Assembly: GCF_028446585.1 (NCBI RefSeq)
Contig: NZ_JAPFQL010000042.1
Location: 1-64,000 of the forward strand
DNA: 64,000 nucleotides
Source of the DNA: Intrasporangium calvum
GTDB taxonomy: Bacteria; Actinomycetota; Actinomycetes; Actinomycetales; Dermatophilaceae
Direction of reading: 5' to 3'
Shown here: positions 29,035 to 40,134 of the stretch, piece after piece
Layout of the letters: each line of letters starts with the position of its first letter
Position numbering within the stretch: the first letter of the stretch is position 1
Notes under the pieces: model-generated
Told to the model about the DNA's origin: nothing
The model's database searches: none
The model's input: only the letters and a program-made list of their open reading frames with translations
Position numbers and translations under genes: made by a program

Positions 29035-30732
29035 CTAGGGCTTGGCGTTGGGGTCGGTGCAGATGATCTCGTGCTCGGGGATGTAGTGCGTGTTGACGGC
29101 CTCGCTCTTGACGAGGGTGGACGAGCCCGGCCGGTACCACTGCCGCGTCACGGTCACGTCGAAGCCGGGCTGCGGCTGCTGCGGGTAGCAGGTCGGCGAG
29201 TCGTCCTTGATCGTCTCGGGCTCCTTGACGTTGCGCCGCTCGCCCTTGATGGACTTGATGTCCCAGGTCTTCGTGGACCAGACGCGCCCGTGGACGTAGC
29301 CGCCATCGACCCAGGTCTGCAGCAGCATCCCGTGGGGGGTGTCGTTCTTCCACTTGTTGTCGACGGAGGGCCAGAAGACGGTCGCCTCGCGCCCCTCGGG
29401 GTAGCGCGGGATGAAGAAGGCGTGCGGGGTGAACTCGAGGATCTGCACACCGGCGAAGTAGGCCATGTTGTAGATGACCGTGGAGACCTGGGAGATGCCG
29501 CCGCCGGTGCCGCGGGTCAGGCGGCCGTTGATGATGACGGTGCCGTCGCGGTAGCCCTTGGCGGTGGTGCGCTCGCCGAGGATGCCGTTGAGGCTGAAGG
29601 TCTCCCCCGGCGCGATGTAGGTGCCGTTGATGGTCCGGCTCGCGACGATGAGGTTCTGGGTGCGCGTGGTGTCCTCGGGCGGGAAGGGCGACTGGAAGTC
29701 GACGACGAGCTCCTTGACGCCGGCCTTCTTGGCGTCCTCGGTCGTGAACTTCGGCTTGGTCGTGACGACCTTGAGCTCGACGCGCCGGTCGTCGGAGGTC
29801 ATCGCGGTGATGACGCCGTCGGCGATCGCGGACTCGTCGACGGCGGTCCCGTCGACGGAGGGGATGATCCTGGGCCGGCCGCCCTCGAAGGTCCAGCTGG
29901 CGTCCTTGGCCTTCTTCGTCGAGACCTTGACCTTGCTGGAGACGACGGCGGTGAGCTTCTTCGTGTCGAACTTCGGCTCGAGCGCCCCCTTGCCGTCCGG
30001 CACCATCTTGACGGCCGGGGCGTAGTCCTCGGGATCGATCTTGCCCTTGCTCGTGCCCGCGACGACGGTGATGGGCCCGGACATCGCCTTCTCGCCGAAG
30101 TCCCGGGCCGCGGCGGCGACGGCCTCGCCGGTCACCTGGGGCTCGATGGGGCTCACGGTGGCCGTTGCGGTCGTGGCGTGCGGGAAGGCCTTGCGCAGGG
30201 CGAGCTTGGTGCCCGCGATGTCGAGGGTGCGACCGGCGACCGGCGCCGTGACCTCGACCTTGCCGTCGGGGAAGGTGACCGAGCCCTCGGTCGGCTTGGT
30301 CTCGACGGACGGCGCGAGCTTGGTGAGGGTCTGGGTCAGCACCTCGTCGTCGACGTGGGTGAGCAGGGGCGCCTTGACGGACCCGACGAGACGGTTCCAG
30401 ACGGTCACCGGGTTGAGGGTGAAGCCGGTGAGCCCGTCGAGCGTGCGCTCCGCGTGGACGGAGAACCCGGCCTCGCCGGGGATGATCTCGACGGGGTCCT
30501 CGATGCCGGGGACGCTGAGCGCGATGGGGGTGGCGAGGAGCGGCTTCGACTTGGTCTCGATGGCCTGCTTCGCCTCGGCCTCGGTCAGCCCACCGATGGG
30601 GATCCCGCCGACGGAGACCGTGGACGGCAGGTGCTGCGCCGACCAGGCGGCGAGGCCGACGTAGCCACCGATGAGCACGACTGCGGCGACGAGCAGTCTG
30701 ATGATGGTGGCGCGGCGGTCGTTCGGTGCCAT
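29035..30732 (-). CDS. VanW family membrane protein with peptidoglycan-binding-like domains
   Basis: The protein has 565 residues from ATG 30732 (GGAGAG upstream). An N-terminal transmembrane helix (IIRLLVAAVVLIGGYVGLAAW) is followed by repeated PG_binding_4-like domains (about 40-330). A C-terminal VanW domain has TYIAPGETFSLNGILGERT and GRLTRGTGGGISQVSTVIYN. Such proteins act outside the membrane on the cell wall; the exact reaction is unknown. The last residues carry Cys pairs that may form a disulfide. Confidence 0.88.
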   Translation of the reverse strand: MAPNDRRATIIRLLVAAVVLIGGYVGLAAWSAQHLPSTVSVGGIPIGGLTEAEAKQAIETKSKPLLATPIALSVPGIEDPVEIIPGEAGFSVHAERTLDGLTGFTLNPVTVWNRLVGSVKAPLLTHVDDEVLTQTLTKLAPSVETKPTEGSVTFPDGKVEVTAPVAGRTLDIAGTKLALRKAFPHATTATATVSPIEPQVTGEAVAAAARDFGEKAMSGPITVVAGTSKGKIDPEDYAPAVKMVPDGKGALEPKFDTKKLTAVVSSKVKVSTKKAKDASWTFEGGRPRIIPSVDGTAVDESAIADGVITAMTSDDRRVELKVVTTKPKFTTEDAKKAGVKELVVDFQSPFPPEDTTRTQNLIVASRTINGTYIAPGETFSLNGILGERTTAKGYRDGTVIINGRLTRGTGGGISQVSTVIYNMAYFAGVQILEFTPHAFFIPRYPEGREATVFWPSVDNKWKNDTPHGMLLQTWVDGGYVHGRVWSTKTWDIKSIKGERRNVKEPETIKDDSPTCYPQQPQPGFDVTVTRQWYRPGSSTLVKSEAVNTHYIPEHEIICTDPNAKP

Positions 30733-30866
30733 GGGCTCTCCGTGCAGGGCGAGGTCGTCAGCGCACGATAGCCCAGCGGTCCGACGGACCGCCGGGCTCC
30801 CCAGTGCGCGGCCTGTTTCCCAGGCAGGCATATGGTTGCATGATCAACCGGTTTGGTGGGAATCGG

Positions 30867-31751
30867 TCAGTCGACGAGGCCCGCCGCCGGGCGCTCGGTC
30901 CGCTCCCCTGCCTCGCCGGGCGACGGCTCCCACGTGCGCGGGTCGACGCGACGGAAGCCCTCGCGGTCGGTGGTGCGGCGGGCGATGAGGTTCGACAGGG
31001 CGTGCAGGTCGTCGGTGGCGACGATGACCTGCGTCGCGTGGGCGCGCAGCGCGGCCAGCTTGGCCGCCCGGGTGCCGGCGTCCTCGACGACGTGCGTGAC
31101 CAGCGCGTCGTCGACCACGGACGGCGGGTAGGGATCGTCCTCGCCCGCCACGACGAGGCCGTATGCCGCTGGGCTCGCTCCCCGGGTCCAGGCGCGGTCC
31201 TCCTGCGCCCAGGTCCGCGGGGTGAGGATCTCGTAGGTGTGAGCGGGCAGCTCGGCGTCCGTGAGCTGGTCGAGCGCGGCGCGGGTGAGGCGGTGCGCCT
31301 GGATGTGGTCGGGGTGGCTGTAGCCGCCCTGGGGGTCGTAGGTGACGACCACGTCGGGCCGCAGCTCGCGCAGGAGACCGGCGAGGGCGGCGCCCGCCTC
31401 GGTGAGGTCGGCGTTGACGAAGGCGTCGCGGCGGACGGCGGCGGCTGAGCCGGCCATGCCCGAGTCGCGGTAGCGGCGGCGGCCCAGGCCGTCGTGGCCG
31501 AGCAGGTGGCCGGTGGCGCCGAGCGCGTCGAGGGCCGCGGCCAGCTCGCCCCGGCGGTGCTCGGCGAGCAGGTCGTCGGGGTGCCCCTCGAGCTCGCTCA
31601 GGTGGGCCGGGATGACCTCGCCCTCCTCACCCAGGGTGCAGGTGACGACGTGCACCTCGTCGCCACGGGCGACGTGGTGGGCCATGGTCGTCCCGCACGT
31701 CAGGGTCTCGTCGTCCGGGTGGGCGTGGACGAGGACGAGTCGGCGGGCCAT
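30867..31751 (-). CDS. mshB: GlcNAc-Ins deacetylase MshB (mycothiol synthesis)
   Basis: This 294-residue LmbE-like deacetylase has AHPDDE (zinc His/Asp plus catalytic Asp) at residues 10-15 and GGYSHPDHIQAHRLT with the third metal His. It removes acetyl from N-acetylglucosaminyl-inositol in mycothiol synthesis. GGAGGA lies 6 bases before the ATG. A full dispersed repeat inserts RGASPAAYG near residue 193, between the deacetylase core and the C-terminal region. The neighbours TypA and a family-5 lipoprotein match the mycobacterial mshB locus. Confidence 0.9.
   Translation of the reverse strand: MARRLVLVHAHPDDETLTCGTTMAHHVARGDEVHVVTCTLGEEGEVIPAHLSELEGHPDDLLAEHRRGELAAALDALGATGHLLGHDGLGRRRYRDSGMAGSAAAVRRDAFVNADLTEAGAALAGLLRELRPDVVVTYDPQGGYSHPDHIQAHRLTRAALDQLTDAELPAHTYEILTPRTWAQEDRAWTRGASPAAYGLVVAGEDDPYPPSVVDDALVTHVVEDAGTRAAKLAALRAHATQVIVATDDLHALSNLIARRTTDREGFRRVDPRTWEPSPGEAGERTERPAAGLVD
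31160..31182 (+). repeat. Dispersed repeat, full copy inside mshB
   Basis: A full match followed by CGGGTCC. It encodes WTRGASPAAYGL in frame and is the clearest case of the repeat interrupting a recognised enzyme. Confidence 0.85.
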
Positions 31752-31764
31752 CTGCTCCTCCGTG

Positions 31765-31829
31765 ATGTCAGCGGGTGTCAGCGGGTGTCAGCGGGTGTCA
31801 GCGGGTCAGCGGGTGTCAGGGCGGGTCAA
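31765..31829. repeat. 10-bp tandem repeat between mshB and the SBP gene
   Basis: GTCAGCGGGT repeats about six times, one unit shortened to 8 bases and the last degenerate. The array fills the whole space upstream of mshB and runs over the stop codon of the binding-protein gene. Confidence 0.85.
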
Positions 31830-33649
31830 CGGACGGCGACGGTGGCGACGTCGACGATGCCGCCGACCGCGTGGTCGTCGTAGTGGAGCACGCCGGCCCC
31901 GTGGATGTGCAGCACCTTGGTCGCGGCGAGCGCGACGTAGCCGCCACGCTCCCGGATCAAGGTGTCGGTGTCGGCCCAGATCGCGGCCCGCTCCCGTGGG
32001 CCGGAGGTGCCCTGGGCCCGGTCCATCAGCTTGGCAACGGCCTTGTCGTCGAAGTAGCCGACGTCCTGGCCGGGGCCAGTCGAGTCGATGTTGATCCGGG
32101 CGTCGAAGAGGGCGGGCAGGACGCCGCTGGCCGAGGGGACGTCCGGCTGCCAGGACCCGCGGAAGACGTCGTAGTCCTTGACCGAGGACGGCTTCTCGAT
32201 CGTCTTGTAGTAGTCCTCGGGCTTGACGGAGGTGCGCTCGACCTCGAAGCCGGCCCGCTCCCAGCCGGCCTCGAGCGCGGCGTAGGCCTTGTCGATGAGC
32301 AGGGACTGCGCGTGGACGACGCGCACCTTGACGGGAAGCTCGACGCCGGCGTCCTCCAAGAGCTTGCGGGCCGCCTCGGGGTCGCCCTCCAAGCGGGCAC
32401 CCTTGGGCGGCCGGAGGCCGGCCTCGCTGATGGTCGGGCCGAGGATCGACCAGGTCGGCGAGCCGGCTCCCTCGCCGCCGGTGGCGGTGACGTAGGTGGC
32501 CCGGTTGGTCGACAGGGCGAAGGCCTTGCGGACGACCTCCTTGGACATGACCTTGCTGCGCATGTTGAGGGCGAGGTAGTCGACGCTGCCGGTGTAGGGG
32601 AAGGTGAGCCGGGCCTGCAGGGCCGTGCCGGCGTGGTTGCGCAGCGTCGGCGACGCCTGGACCCACGAGACCGCCTGGGCGTCGCTCCCCTGCTGGTTGA
32701 GCAGTCGCTCGATGACCGTCTCCTCGTCGAGGCCGGTCGTCACGACGATCTGGTCGGGGTAGGCCTTGCGGACGGGGTCGGTGTCGGCGTCCCAGTGCTC
32801 GTTGCGCACGAAGGTGCCGCCCTTGCCGGGCTGCCAGGTGCCGTCGAGCCGGTAGGGCCCGGACGAGAAGACGTCGAGGGAGGCCTGCATCTCGGTCGAC
32901 TCGGCCTTCTTGTCGTCGCCGCCCTGGCCGGCCGGCTTGACGTCGGCGTCAGCCCCCGCCTGGCGCGGCGCGAACTCGGGCAGCGCGACGATGTGCGGGA
33001 AGTCGCGCTCGGCCGTGCGCAGGTGGAACGTGATGGTGCGGCCCTTGCAGACCACGGCCTTGAGGAAGGACTTCTCGTTCTTCGTGTCCTTCGGCCCGGA
33101 GTAGGCCGGCTTCTCGAGGCCCTCCGCAGTCACCTTGGTCGGCACGTTGAGCAGGAAGCTCGCGTAGTTCGTGCCGGCCACGTGGGTCGTGCGGTCGAAG
33201 GTGCGGGCCACGCCACGACGGATGTCTTCGCAGGTCACCGGCTTCCCGTCCTGCCACGTGACGCCTTCACGCAGGGTGAACTGCCACGTCTTGCCGCCGT
33301 TGGACTCCTTGCCCGTGGTCGTGGCGAGGTCGCCGACGAGGTCGCGCTCCTTCTCGCCCGTGCCGTAGGTCGTCAGAGTCCGCACGAAGGTGCGCTGGGC
33401 GAAGAAAGCCTCGGGCCCGGGATACATCACCTGCGGGTCCCACGTGGCGATGTTGCCCGCGACGAGGACGTTGAGGGTGCCCCCGGCCTGGGCCGGCGCA
33501 GCGCGGTCCGTGGCCGCCCCGGTCGGGTCCGCCGACGTGGCCGCCATGAGGTCCTCGGGGCTGCACGCAGCCGTCGCGGCCAGGGCCAGCACTGCCGTCA
33601 GGGCAGCGCCGACCCGAGCCAGGCTCCGCGGACGGGGCAGGAGGGACAC
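31826..33649 (-). CDS. Family-5 substrate-binding lipoprotein (LpqW position)
   Basis: This 607-residue protein has a signal peptide with lipobox AATAAC (lipidated Cys29). Family-5 binding-protein features follow (GGTLNVLVAGNIATWDPQ, LVGDLATTT, WQFTLREGVTWQDGKPVT, YLALNM). No permease or ATPase genes lie beside it; typA and mshB do, as for mycobacterial LpqW, a lipoprotein of the same fold linked to glycolipid synthesis. It may therefore be LpqW-like rather than a peptide importer. The assignment rests on synteny. Confidence 0.82.
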   Translation of the reverse strand: MSLLPRPRSLARVGAALTAVLALAATAACSPEDLMAATSADPTGAATDRAAPAQAGGTLNVLVAGNIATWDPQVMYPGPEAFFAQRTFVRTLTTYGTGEKERDLVGDLATTTGKESNGGKTWQFTLREGVTWQDGKPVTCEDIRRGVARTFDRTTHVAGTNYASFLLNVPTKVTAEGLEKPAYSGPKDTKNEKSFLKAVVCKGRTITFHLRTAERDFPHIVALPEFAPRQAGADADVKPAGQGGDDKKAESTEMQASLDVFSSGPYRLDGTWQPGKGGTFVRNEHWDADTDPVRKAYPDQIVVTTGLDEETVIERLLNQQGSDAQAVSWVQASPTLRNHAGTALQARLTFPYTGSVDYLALNMRSKVMSKEVVRKAFALSTNRATYVTATGGEGAGSPTWSILGPTISEAGLRPPKGARLEGDPEAARKLLEDAGVELPVKVRVVHAQSLLIDKAYAALEAGWERAGFEVERTSVKPEDYYKTIEKPSSVKDYDVFRGSWQPDVPSASGVLPALFDARINIDSTGPGQDVGYFDDKAVAKLMDRAQGTSGPRERAAIWADTDTLIRERGGYVALAATKVLHIHGAGVLHYDDHAVGGIVDVATVAVR

Positions 33650-33656
33650 GGCAGGG

Positions 33657-35555
<1,899 letters not shown>

Positions 35556-35568
35556 GAGGGACAGTCTC

Positions 35569-36030
35569 TCAGGATTTTGCGGAGCCTCCGAACGCGCCGC
35601 CGAGGCGGGCCTCCAGGGCGTCGACGATGGGCAGGTCGGCCGGGAGCCAGGGCACGTCCCGCAGCTCGGTCACGCCGAGCCAGCGGACGGCGTCGTGGTC
35701 CTCGATGGGGGCGGGGACGCCGTCGCGGACCTCGGCGATCCAGACGAGCATCTCGTAGCGCTCGCCCACCGCCCACGTGGCGCCGGGCAGCGGGCCGGGC
35801 AAGTGGGGGCCGAGGCGGATGGTGACGCCGAGCTCCTCCAGGACCTCCCGGTGGAGCGCGGACAGGGGCGACTCCCCCGCGTCGACCTTCCCACCGGGCA
35901 GCTCCCAGCCGCCGGCGAGCGCAGGGGGCTCGGTCCGTCGGGCGGCGAGCAGCCGCGTGGGGTGCTCGAGGTCGTCGACGATGGCGGCGCCGACGACGAG
36001 CCGCAGCCCTTCGCGCGGGTCAGTCGTCAT
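35569..36030 (-). CDS. Nudix hydrolase (MutT-like)
   Basis: The protein has 153 residues from ATG 36030, with AGGGG upstream. The Nudix box is complete (GGKVDAGESPLSALHREVLEELGV). LAGGWELPGG and the overall length fit small (8-oxo-)dGTPases or related (deoxy)nucleoside triphosphate pyrophosphatases. The exact substrate is unknown. It ends just before typA. Confidence 0.9.
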   Translation of the reverse strand: MTTDPREGLRLVVGAAIVDDLEHPTRLLAARRTEPPALAGGWELPGGKVDAGESPLSALHREVLEELGVTIRLGPHLPGPLPGATWAVGERYEMLVWIAEVRDGVPAPIEDHDAVRWLGVTELRDVPWLPADLPIVDALEARLGGAFGGSAKS

Positions 36031-36304
36031 GGGGTCCCCTGTCCATCTGGTGTGCGGTCCAACGTCGATCATGGCGTATGCCGCTGAGCTCGCTCCCGCA
36101 CGTCGGCACGGTGCCGCTCCTGCCGCCCCGGGGGCGCGCCTTGAGTATCGGACGGATAAACATTGTCCGCCATCTGGGATATCACCGGTCGATCCGGACT
36201 AGGTTGCTCCCCAACCGATCGTGGCGACGATGCCCGCCGCCGTGAAAGGTCTCCTCTTGGTCGGCCCATTCCCGGGCGGCCTTCGCACTAGAGCGAGGTA
36301 ACTC
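36031..36304. promoter_or_regulatory. Upstream region of the peptide ABC operon
   Basis: This 274-base gap between divergent genes contains a full dispersed repeat (36075-36097) and an AT-richer stretch (36150-36180) with a partial palindrome CGGACGGATAAACATTGTCCG. That stretch is a possible operator or promoter for the operon, but no firm -35/-10 is seen. Confidence 0.4.
36075..36097 (+). repeat. Dispersed repeat, full copy
   Basis: CGTATGCCGCTGAGC plus TCGCTCCC, 45 bases upstream of the Nudix start. Confidence 0.85.
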
Positions 36305-37987
36305 ATGAAGTTCTTCCGGAAGGCTGCACCGGTCGCGATGCTCGCGACGGTCGCGCTGACCCTCGGGGCGTGTGCCCAGTCCGAACGTGACGCCGGCACG
36401 CCCGGAGCCACCAACGGCGGCGGCGCGGCCAGCGGTGGCACCCTCACCTTTGGTGCCGCCGGAGCCCCGAAGCTGTTCGACCCCTTCTACGCCACTGACG
36501 GCGAGACCTTCCGCGTGACGCGGCAGATGTTCGACGGCCTGCTCCAGCTCAAGCCGGGCACGGCCGACCTCGAGCCGGCGCTCGCCACCGACATGCCGAC
36601 GTCGTCCGACGGCACCACGTGGGAGTTCAAGCTCCGCGAGGGCGTCAAGTTCTCCGACGGCGAGGCCTTCAACGCGGCCGCCGTCTGCAGCAACTTCGAG
36701 CGCATGTTCGACCAGAACGCCGACGCCCAGAAGGGCCCGGCCGACTACTGGTCCTACACGATGGGCGCGTTCAAGGACAAGGCTGCCGACTCCCTCTACA
36801 AGAGCTGTGAGGCGAAGGACGAGACGACCGTCGTCATCGCGCTCAACCGCGTCAGCTCGGCGTGGCCGGCGATGCTGGCTCTCCCGTCCTTCTCGATGCA
36901 GAGCCCGAAGGCCCTGACCGAGGGCAAGGCCAACGACGTCAAGGCTCAGGGTGAGGGCTTCGTCTACCCGGCGAACTCCCAGAACCCGGTCGGCACGGGT
37001 CCCTTCAAGTTCGAGAAGTACGACCAGGCCAATGGCACCGTGACGCTCGCGCGCAACGACGACTACTGGGGCGCCAAGGCCAAGCTCGACAAGCTCGTCT
37101 TCAAGATCGTCCCGGACGAGTCGACCCGCCGCCAGGAGCTCAAGGCCGGCAGCATCCAGGGCTACGACCTGCCCAACCCGGTCGACTGGAAGGGTCTCGA
37201 GGACGAGGGCAACCAGGTGCTCGTGCGCCCGGCGTTCAACATCCTCTACATGGGCCTCAACCCGGAGAAGAACCCGAAGCTGAAGGACCTCAAGGTCCGT
37301 CAGGCCCTCTACCACGCCCTCAACCGTGAGCAGCTCGTCCAGACGCAGCTGCCCGAGGGTGCCGCGGTGGCGACGCAGTTCATGCCCGACACCGTCGCCG
37401 GCTACAACAAGGACCTGCAGCCGTACGCGTACGACGTCGAGAAGGCCAAGTCGCTCCTCAAGGAGGCCGGCGCCGAGGGCATGACGCTCAACTTCGCCTA
37501 CCCGACCGAGGTCTCGCGTCCGTACATGCCGAACCCGCAGAAGATCGCCGAGGCGCTGCGCACCGACTTCGAGGCCGCTGGCATCAAGGTCAACTTCACG
37601 GCCAAGCCGTGGAACGGTGGCTACCTCGACGGCATCGACGCCGGCTCGTTCGACGCGTGGATCATCGGCTGGACCGGTGACTACAACGCGGCCGACAACT
37701 TCATCGGCACGTTCTTCAAGGGCGAGAACAACGACTTCCACACCTACGTCCAGGACTGGGGCAAGACGCTCAACGACGACCTCGTCGCCGCTGACAGCAT
37801 CCCGGACGAGGCGGAGCGCACCGCGGCCTACGAGAAGCTCAACCAGCAGATCATGGAGGAGTACCTCCCGGGTCTCGCGCTGACGCACTCGCCGCCCGCG
37901 CTGGTCGTCGGCCCGGACGTCGAGGGCATCGTTGCCTCGCCGATGACCGCCGAGGAGTTCAACACCGCCTCTGTCGGAGGCAAGTGA
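36305..37987 (+). CDS. Peptide ABC transporter substrate-binding lipoprotein
   Basis: The protein has 560 residues. The signal peptide ends in lipobox LGAC (Cys23) and is followed by a Gly/Ala linker. GGTLTFGAAGAPKLFDPFYA, WEFKLREGVKFSDGEAF and VRQALYHALNREQLVQ mark a family-5 (Opp/Dpp) binding protein. It is the first gene of a five-gene operon with two permeases and two ATPases. GAGGT lies before the ATG. Two hairpins after the stop probably raise its expression relative to the downstream genes. Confidence 0.93.
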   Translation: MKFFRKAAPVAMLATVALTLGACAQSERDAGTPGATNGGGAASGGTLTFGAAGAPKLFDPFYATDGETFRVTRQMFDGLLQLKPGTADLEPALATDMPTSSDGTTWEFKLREGVKFSDGEAFNAAAVCSNFERMFDQNADAQKGPADYWSYTMGAFKDKAADSLYKSCEAKDETTVVIALNRVSSAWPAMLALPSFSMQSPKALTEGKANDVKAQGEGFVYPANSQNPVGTGPFKFEKYDQANGTVTLARNDDYWGAKAKLDKLVFKIVPDESTRRQELKAGSIQGYDLPNPVDWKGLEDEGNQVLVRPAFNILYMGLNPEKNPKLKDLKVRQALYHALNREQLVQTQLPEGAAVATQFMPDTVAGYNKDLQPYAYDVEKAKSLLKEAGAEGMTLNFAYPTEVSRPYMPNPQKIAEALRTDFEAAGIKVNFTAKPWNGGYLDGIDAGSFDAWIIGWTGDYNAADNFIGTFFKGENNDFHTYVQDWGKTLNDDLVAADSIPDEAERTAAYEKLNQQIMEEYLPGLALTHSPPALVVGPDVEGIVASPMTAEEFNTASVGGK

Positions 37988-37992
37988 TCCTT

Positions 37993-38063
37993 GCCTGAGG
38001 CCACCTCAGGCCCGGACACTGTCACAACAGCCGGGGGCCGTCCCATCCAGGTGGGACGGCCCC
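37993..38063. promoter_or_regulatory. Two hairpins between binding-protein and permease genes
   Basis: GCCTGAGG/CCTCAGGC (37993-38011) and GGGGCCGTCCCA/TGGGACGGCCCC (38034-38063). Neither has a T-tract. Such intercistronic hairpins commonly protect the binding-protein mRNA or attenuate read-through. Confidence 0.6.
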
Positions 38064-38091
38064 TGGTCGTGAGAAAGGATGGCACCTGGCC

Positions 38092-39102
38092 ATGCTGAGA
38101 TTCATCGTGCGCCGCCTGATCCAGATGGCGGGCGTGGTCGTGGTTCTCTCCCTGCTGCTGTTCCTCTGGTTCAAGGCGCTGCCGGGTGGCACCGTCTCGG
38201 CGATGCTCGGTGAGCGCGCCACCCCAGAGCGCCGCCGCGAGCTCGAGCAGGCCCTGGGCCTCGACCAGCCGTTGTGGGTGCAGTACTGGAACTACATCAA
38301 GCGCGTCGCGACCGGGAACTTCGGCCCGTCCAACGGGGTCCTCCCCGGCCGGGACGCCTTCGAGGTCTTCTTGTCCCGCTTCCCGGCGACCATCGAGCTG
38401 GCCACGCTGGCCATCCTCATCGCCGTCCTCATCGGCATCCCGCTGGGCTACTTCGCGGCCCGCCGGCGGGACAGCTGGATCGACAACCTGTCGGTCATGG
38501 GCTCCCTGGTCGGCGTCGCCGTCCCCGTCTTCTTCCTGGCCTTCATGCTCAAGCACTGGTTCGCCGTCGAGCTGAACTGGTTGCCCGTCTCCGGCCGCCA
38601 GGACCCGACGATGGACGCGACGCGCGTGACCGGCTTCTTCGTCCTCGACGGCATCCTCACCCAGGAGTGGGACGCCGCGTGGGACGCCCTCAAGCACCTC
38701 ATCCTCCCGGCCCTGGCCCTCGCCTCGATCCCCTTCGCCGTGATCTTCCGGATCACCCGCGCGTCGGTGCTCGACGTCGTCGAGGAGGACTACGTCCGCA
38801 CCGCCAACGCCAAGGGCCTCACCTCGCGGATCATCCGCGGCCGGCACATCCTGCGCAATGCACTGCTGCCCGTCGTGACGACGATCGGCCTGCAGACCGG
38901 CGCCCTGCTCGCGGGCGCCGTCCTCACCGAGCGCGTCTTCAGCTACACCGGTATCGGCCAGGCGCTCGCCATCGCGATCGAGGTCAAGGACTACCCGGTC
39001 CTCCAGGTCCTGATCATGGCCGCGGCCGCCGTCTACGTCGTGGTCAACCTGCTCGTGGACATCACCTATGCCATCATCGACCCCCGCATCCGGACGAGGT
39101 GA
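38092..39102 (+). CDS. Peptide ABC transporter permease, DppB/OppB type
   Basis: This 336-residue protein has six transmembrane helices with the EAA-like motif VEEDYVRTANAKGL. The N-terminal MLRFIVRRLIQMAGVVVVLSLLLFLW is typical of DppB. It forms the membrane channel together with the next gene product. It is 8 bases from the DppC-type gene. Confidence 0.92.
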   Translation: MLRFIVRRLIQMAGVVVVLSLLLFLWFKALPGGTVSAMLGERATPERRRELEQALGLDQPLWVQYWNYIKRVATGNFGPSNGVLPGRDAFEVFLSRFPATIELATLAILIAVLIGIPLGYFAARRRDSWIDNLSVMGSLVGVAVPVFFLAFMLKHWFAVELNWLPVSGRQDPTMDATRVTGFFVLDGILTQEWDAAWDALKHLILPALALASIPFAVIFRITRASVLDVVEEDYVRTANAKGLTSRIIRGRHILRNALLPVVTTIGLQTGALLAGAVLTERVFSYTGIGQALAIAIEVKDYPVLQVLIMAAAAVYVVVNLLVDITYAIIDPRIRTR

Positions 39103-39109
39103 CCCAGCG

Positions 39110-40129
39110 ATGACCCCATCCCCTGATCGGCGCCGCTTCGGCGACAGCAAGAAGGACCGCATCGACGCCCTCGCGCAGACCGCGGGCAGCACCGCCGGTG
39201 GTGCGCAGGGCGGGACCGTCATGACGGTCGCCGACGCGGGCCGCGTGTCCGGTGGCGAGGGCCAGTCCCTCATCGCCAGCGCCTGGAAGCGCCTGCGCCG
39301 CAACCCCGTCTTCCTCACCGGCGCGGCGATCACCTTCGTCTTCATCGTCCTCGCGATCATCGGCCCGTGGATCGCGCCCTACGACCCGGTCGCCCAGCCG
39401 CTCCTCAGCCAGGTGCGGCGCCAGACCAACCCGGTTCCCGGGCCACAGCCGGGCTTCCCGCTCGGCGGCGACGACGTGGGCCGTGACCTGCTCTCCCGCC
39501 TGCTGGTCGGCGGCCGTCAGACGCTGATCGTCGGCGTGCTCGCCACGCTCGGCGGTCTCTTCGGTGGCCTGACGCTCGGCACCCTCGCCGGCGCGATCGG
39601 TGGCTGGGTCGACTCCCTGGTGATGCGGATCGTCGACGTCATGCTCTCGATCCCCGGCCTCATCCTTGCCGTGTCGATCGCCGCGATCGCCGCGAGCCCG
39701 AGCCAGACCACGGTCATCATCGCCATCGCCGTCGTGCAGATCCCCATCTTCGCTCGGCTGCTGCGCGGCTCCATGCTCGCGCAGCGCGCCAGCGACCACG
39801 TGCTCGCGGCGCGGGCCCTCGGGGTCAAGCCGCATGCGATCGTCTTCCGGCACATGCTGCCCAACTCGCTCGGCCCGGTCATCGTCCAGGCGACGCTCGT
39901 GCTCGCGACGGCGATCATCGAGGCGGCCGGCCTGTCCTTCCTCGGCCTCGGCAACCCCGATGACCGGCAGCCGGAGTGGGGCCAGATGCTCGGCCAGGCG
40001 CAGAACTACGTCAGCGACTACCCGCACCTGGCCATCTACCCGGCGCTGTGCATCATCGTCGTCGCCCTTGGCTTCACGCTCATGGGAGAGTCCCTGCGCG
40101 AGGCCCTCGACCCCAAGAGCAGGAGGTGA
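39110..40129 (+). CDS. Peptide ABC transporter permease, DppC/OppC type
   Basis: The protein has 339 residues from ATG 39110. A soluble N-terminal segment of about 70 residues precedes six helices. It contains GGDDVGRDLLSRLLVGGRQTL and the EAA loop HVLAARALGVKPHAIVFRHMLPN, which contacts the ATPases. The N-domain is typical of the second Opp/Dpp permease. Confidence 0.92.
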   Translation: MTPSPDRRRFGDSKKDRIDALAQTAGSTAGGAQGGTVMTVADAGRVSGGEGQSLIASAWKRLRRNPVFLTGAAITFVFIVLAIIGPWIAPYDPVAQPLLSQVRRQTNPVPGPQPGFPLGGDDVGRDLLSRLLVGGRQTLIVGVLATLGGLFGGLTLGTLAGAIGGWVDSLVMRIVDVMLSIPGLILAVSIAAIAASPSQTTVIIAIAVVQIPIFARLLRGSMLAQRASDHVLAARALGVKPHAIVFRHMLPNSLGPVIVQATLVLATAIIEAAGLSFLGLGNPDDRQPEWGQMLGQAQNYVSDYPHLAIYPALCIIVVALGFTLMGESLREALDPKSRR

Positions 40130-40134
40130 CCGGG

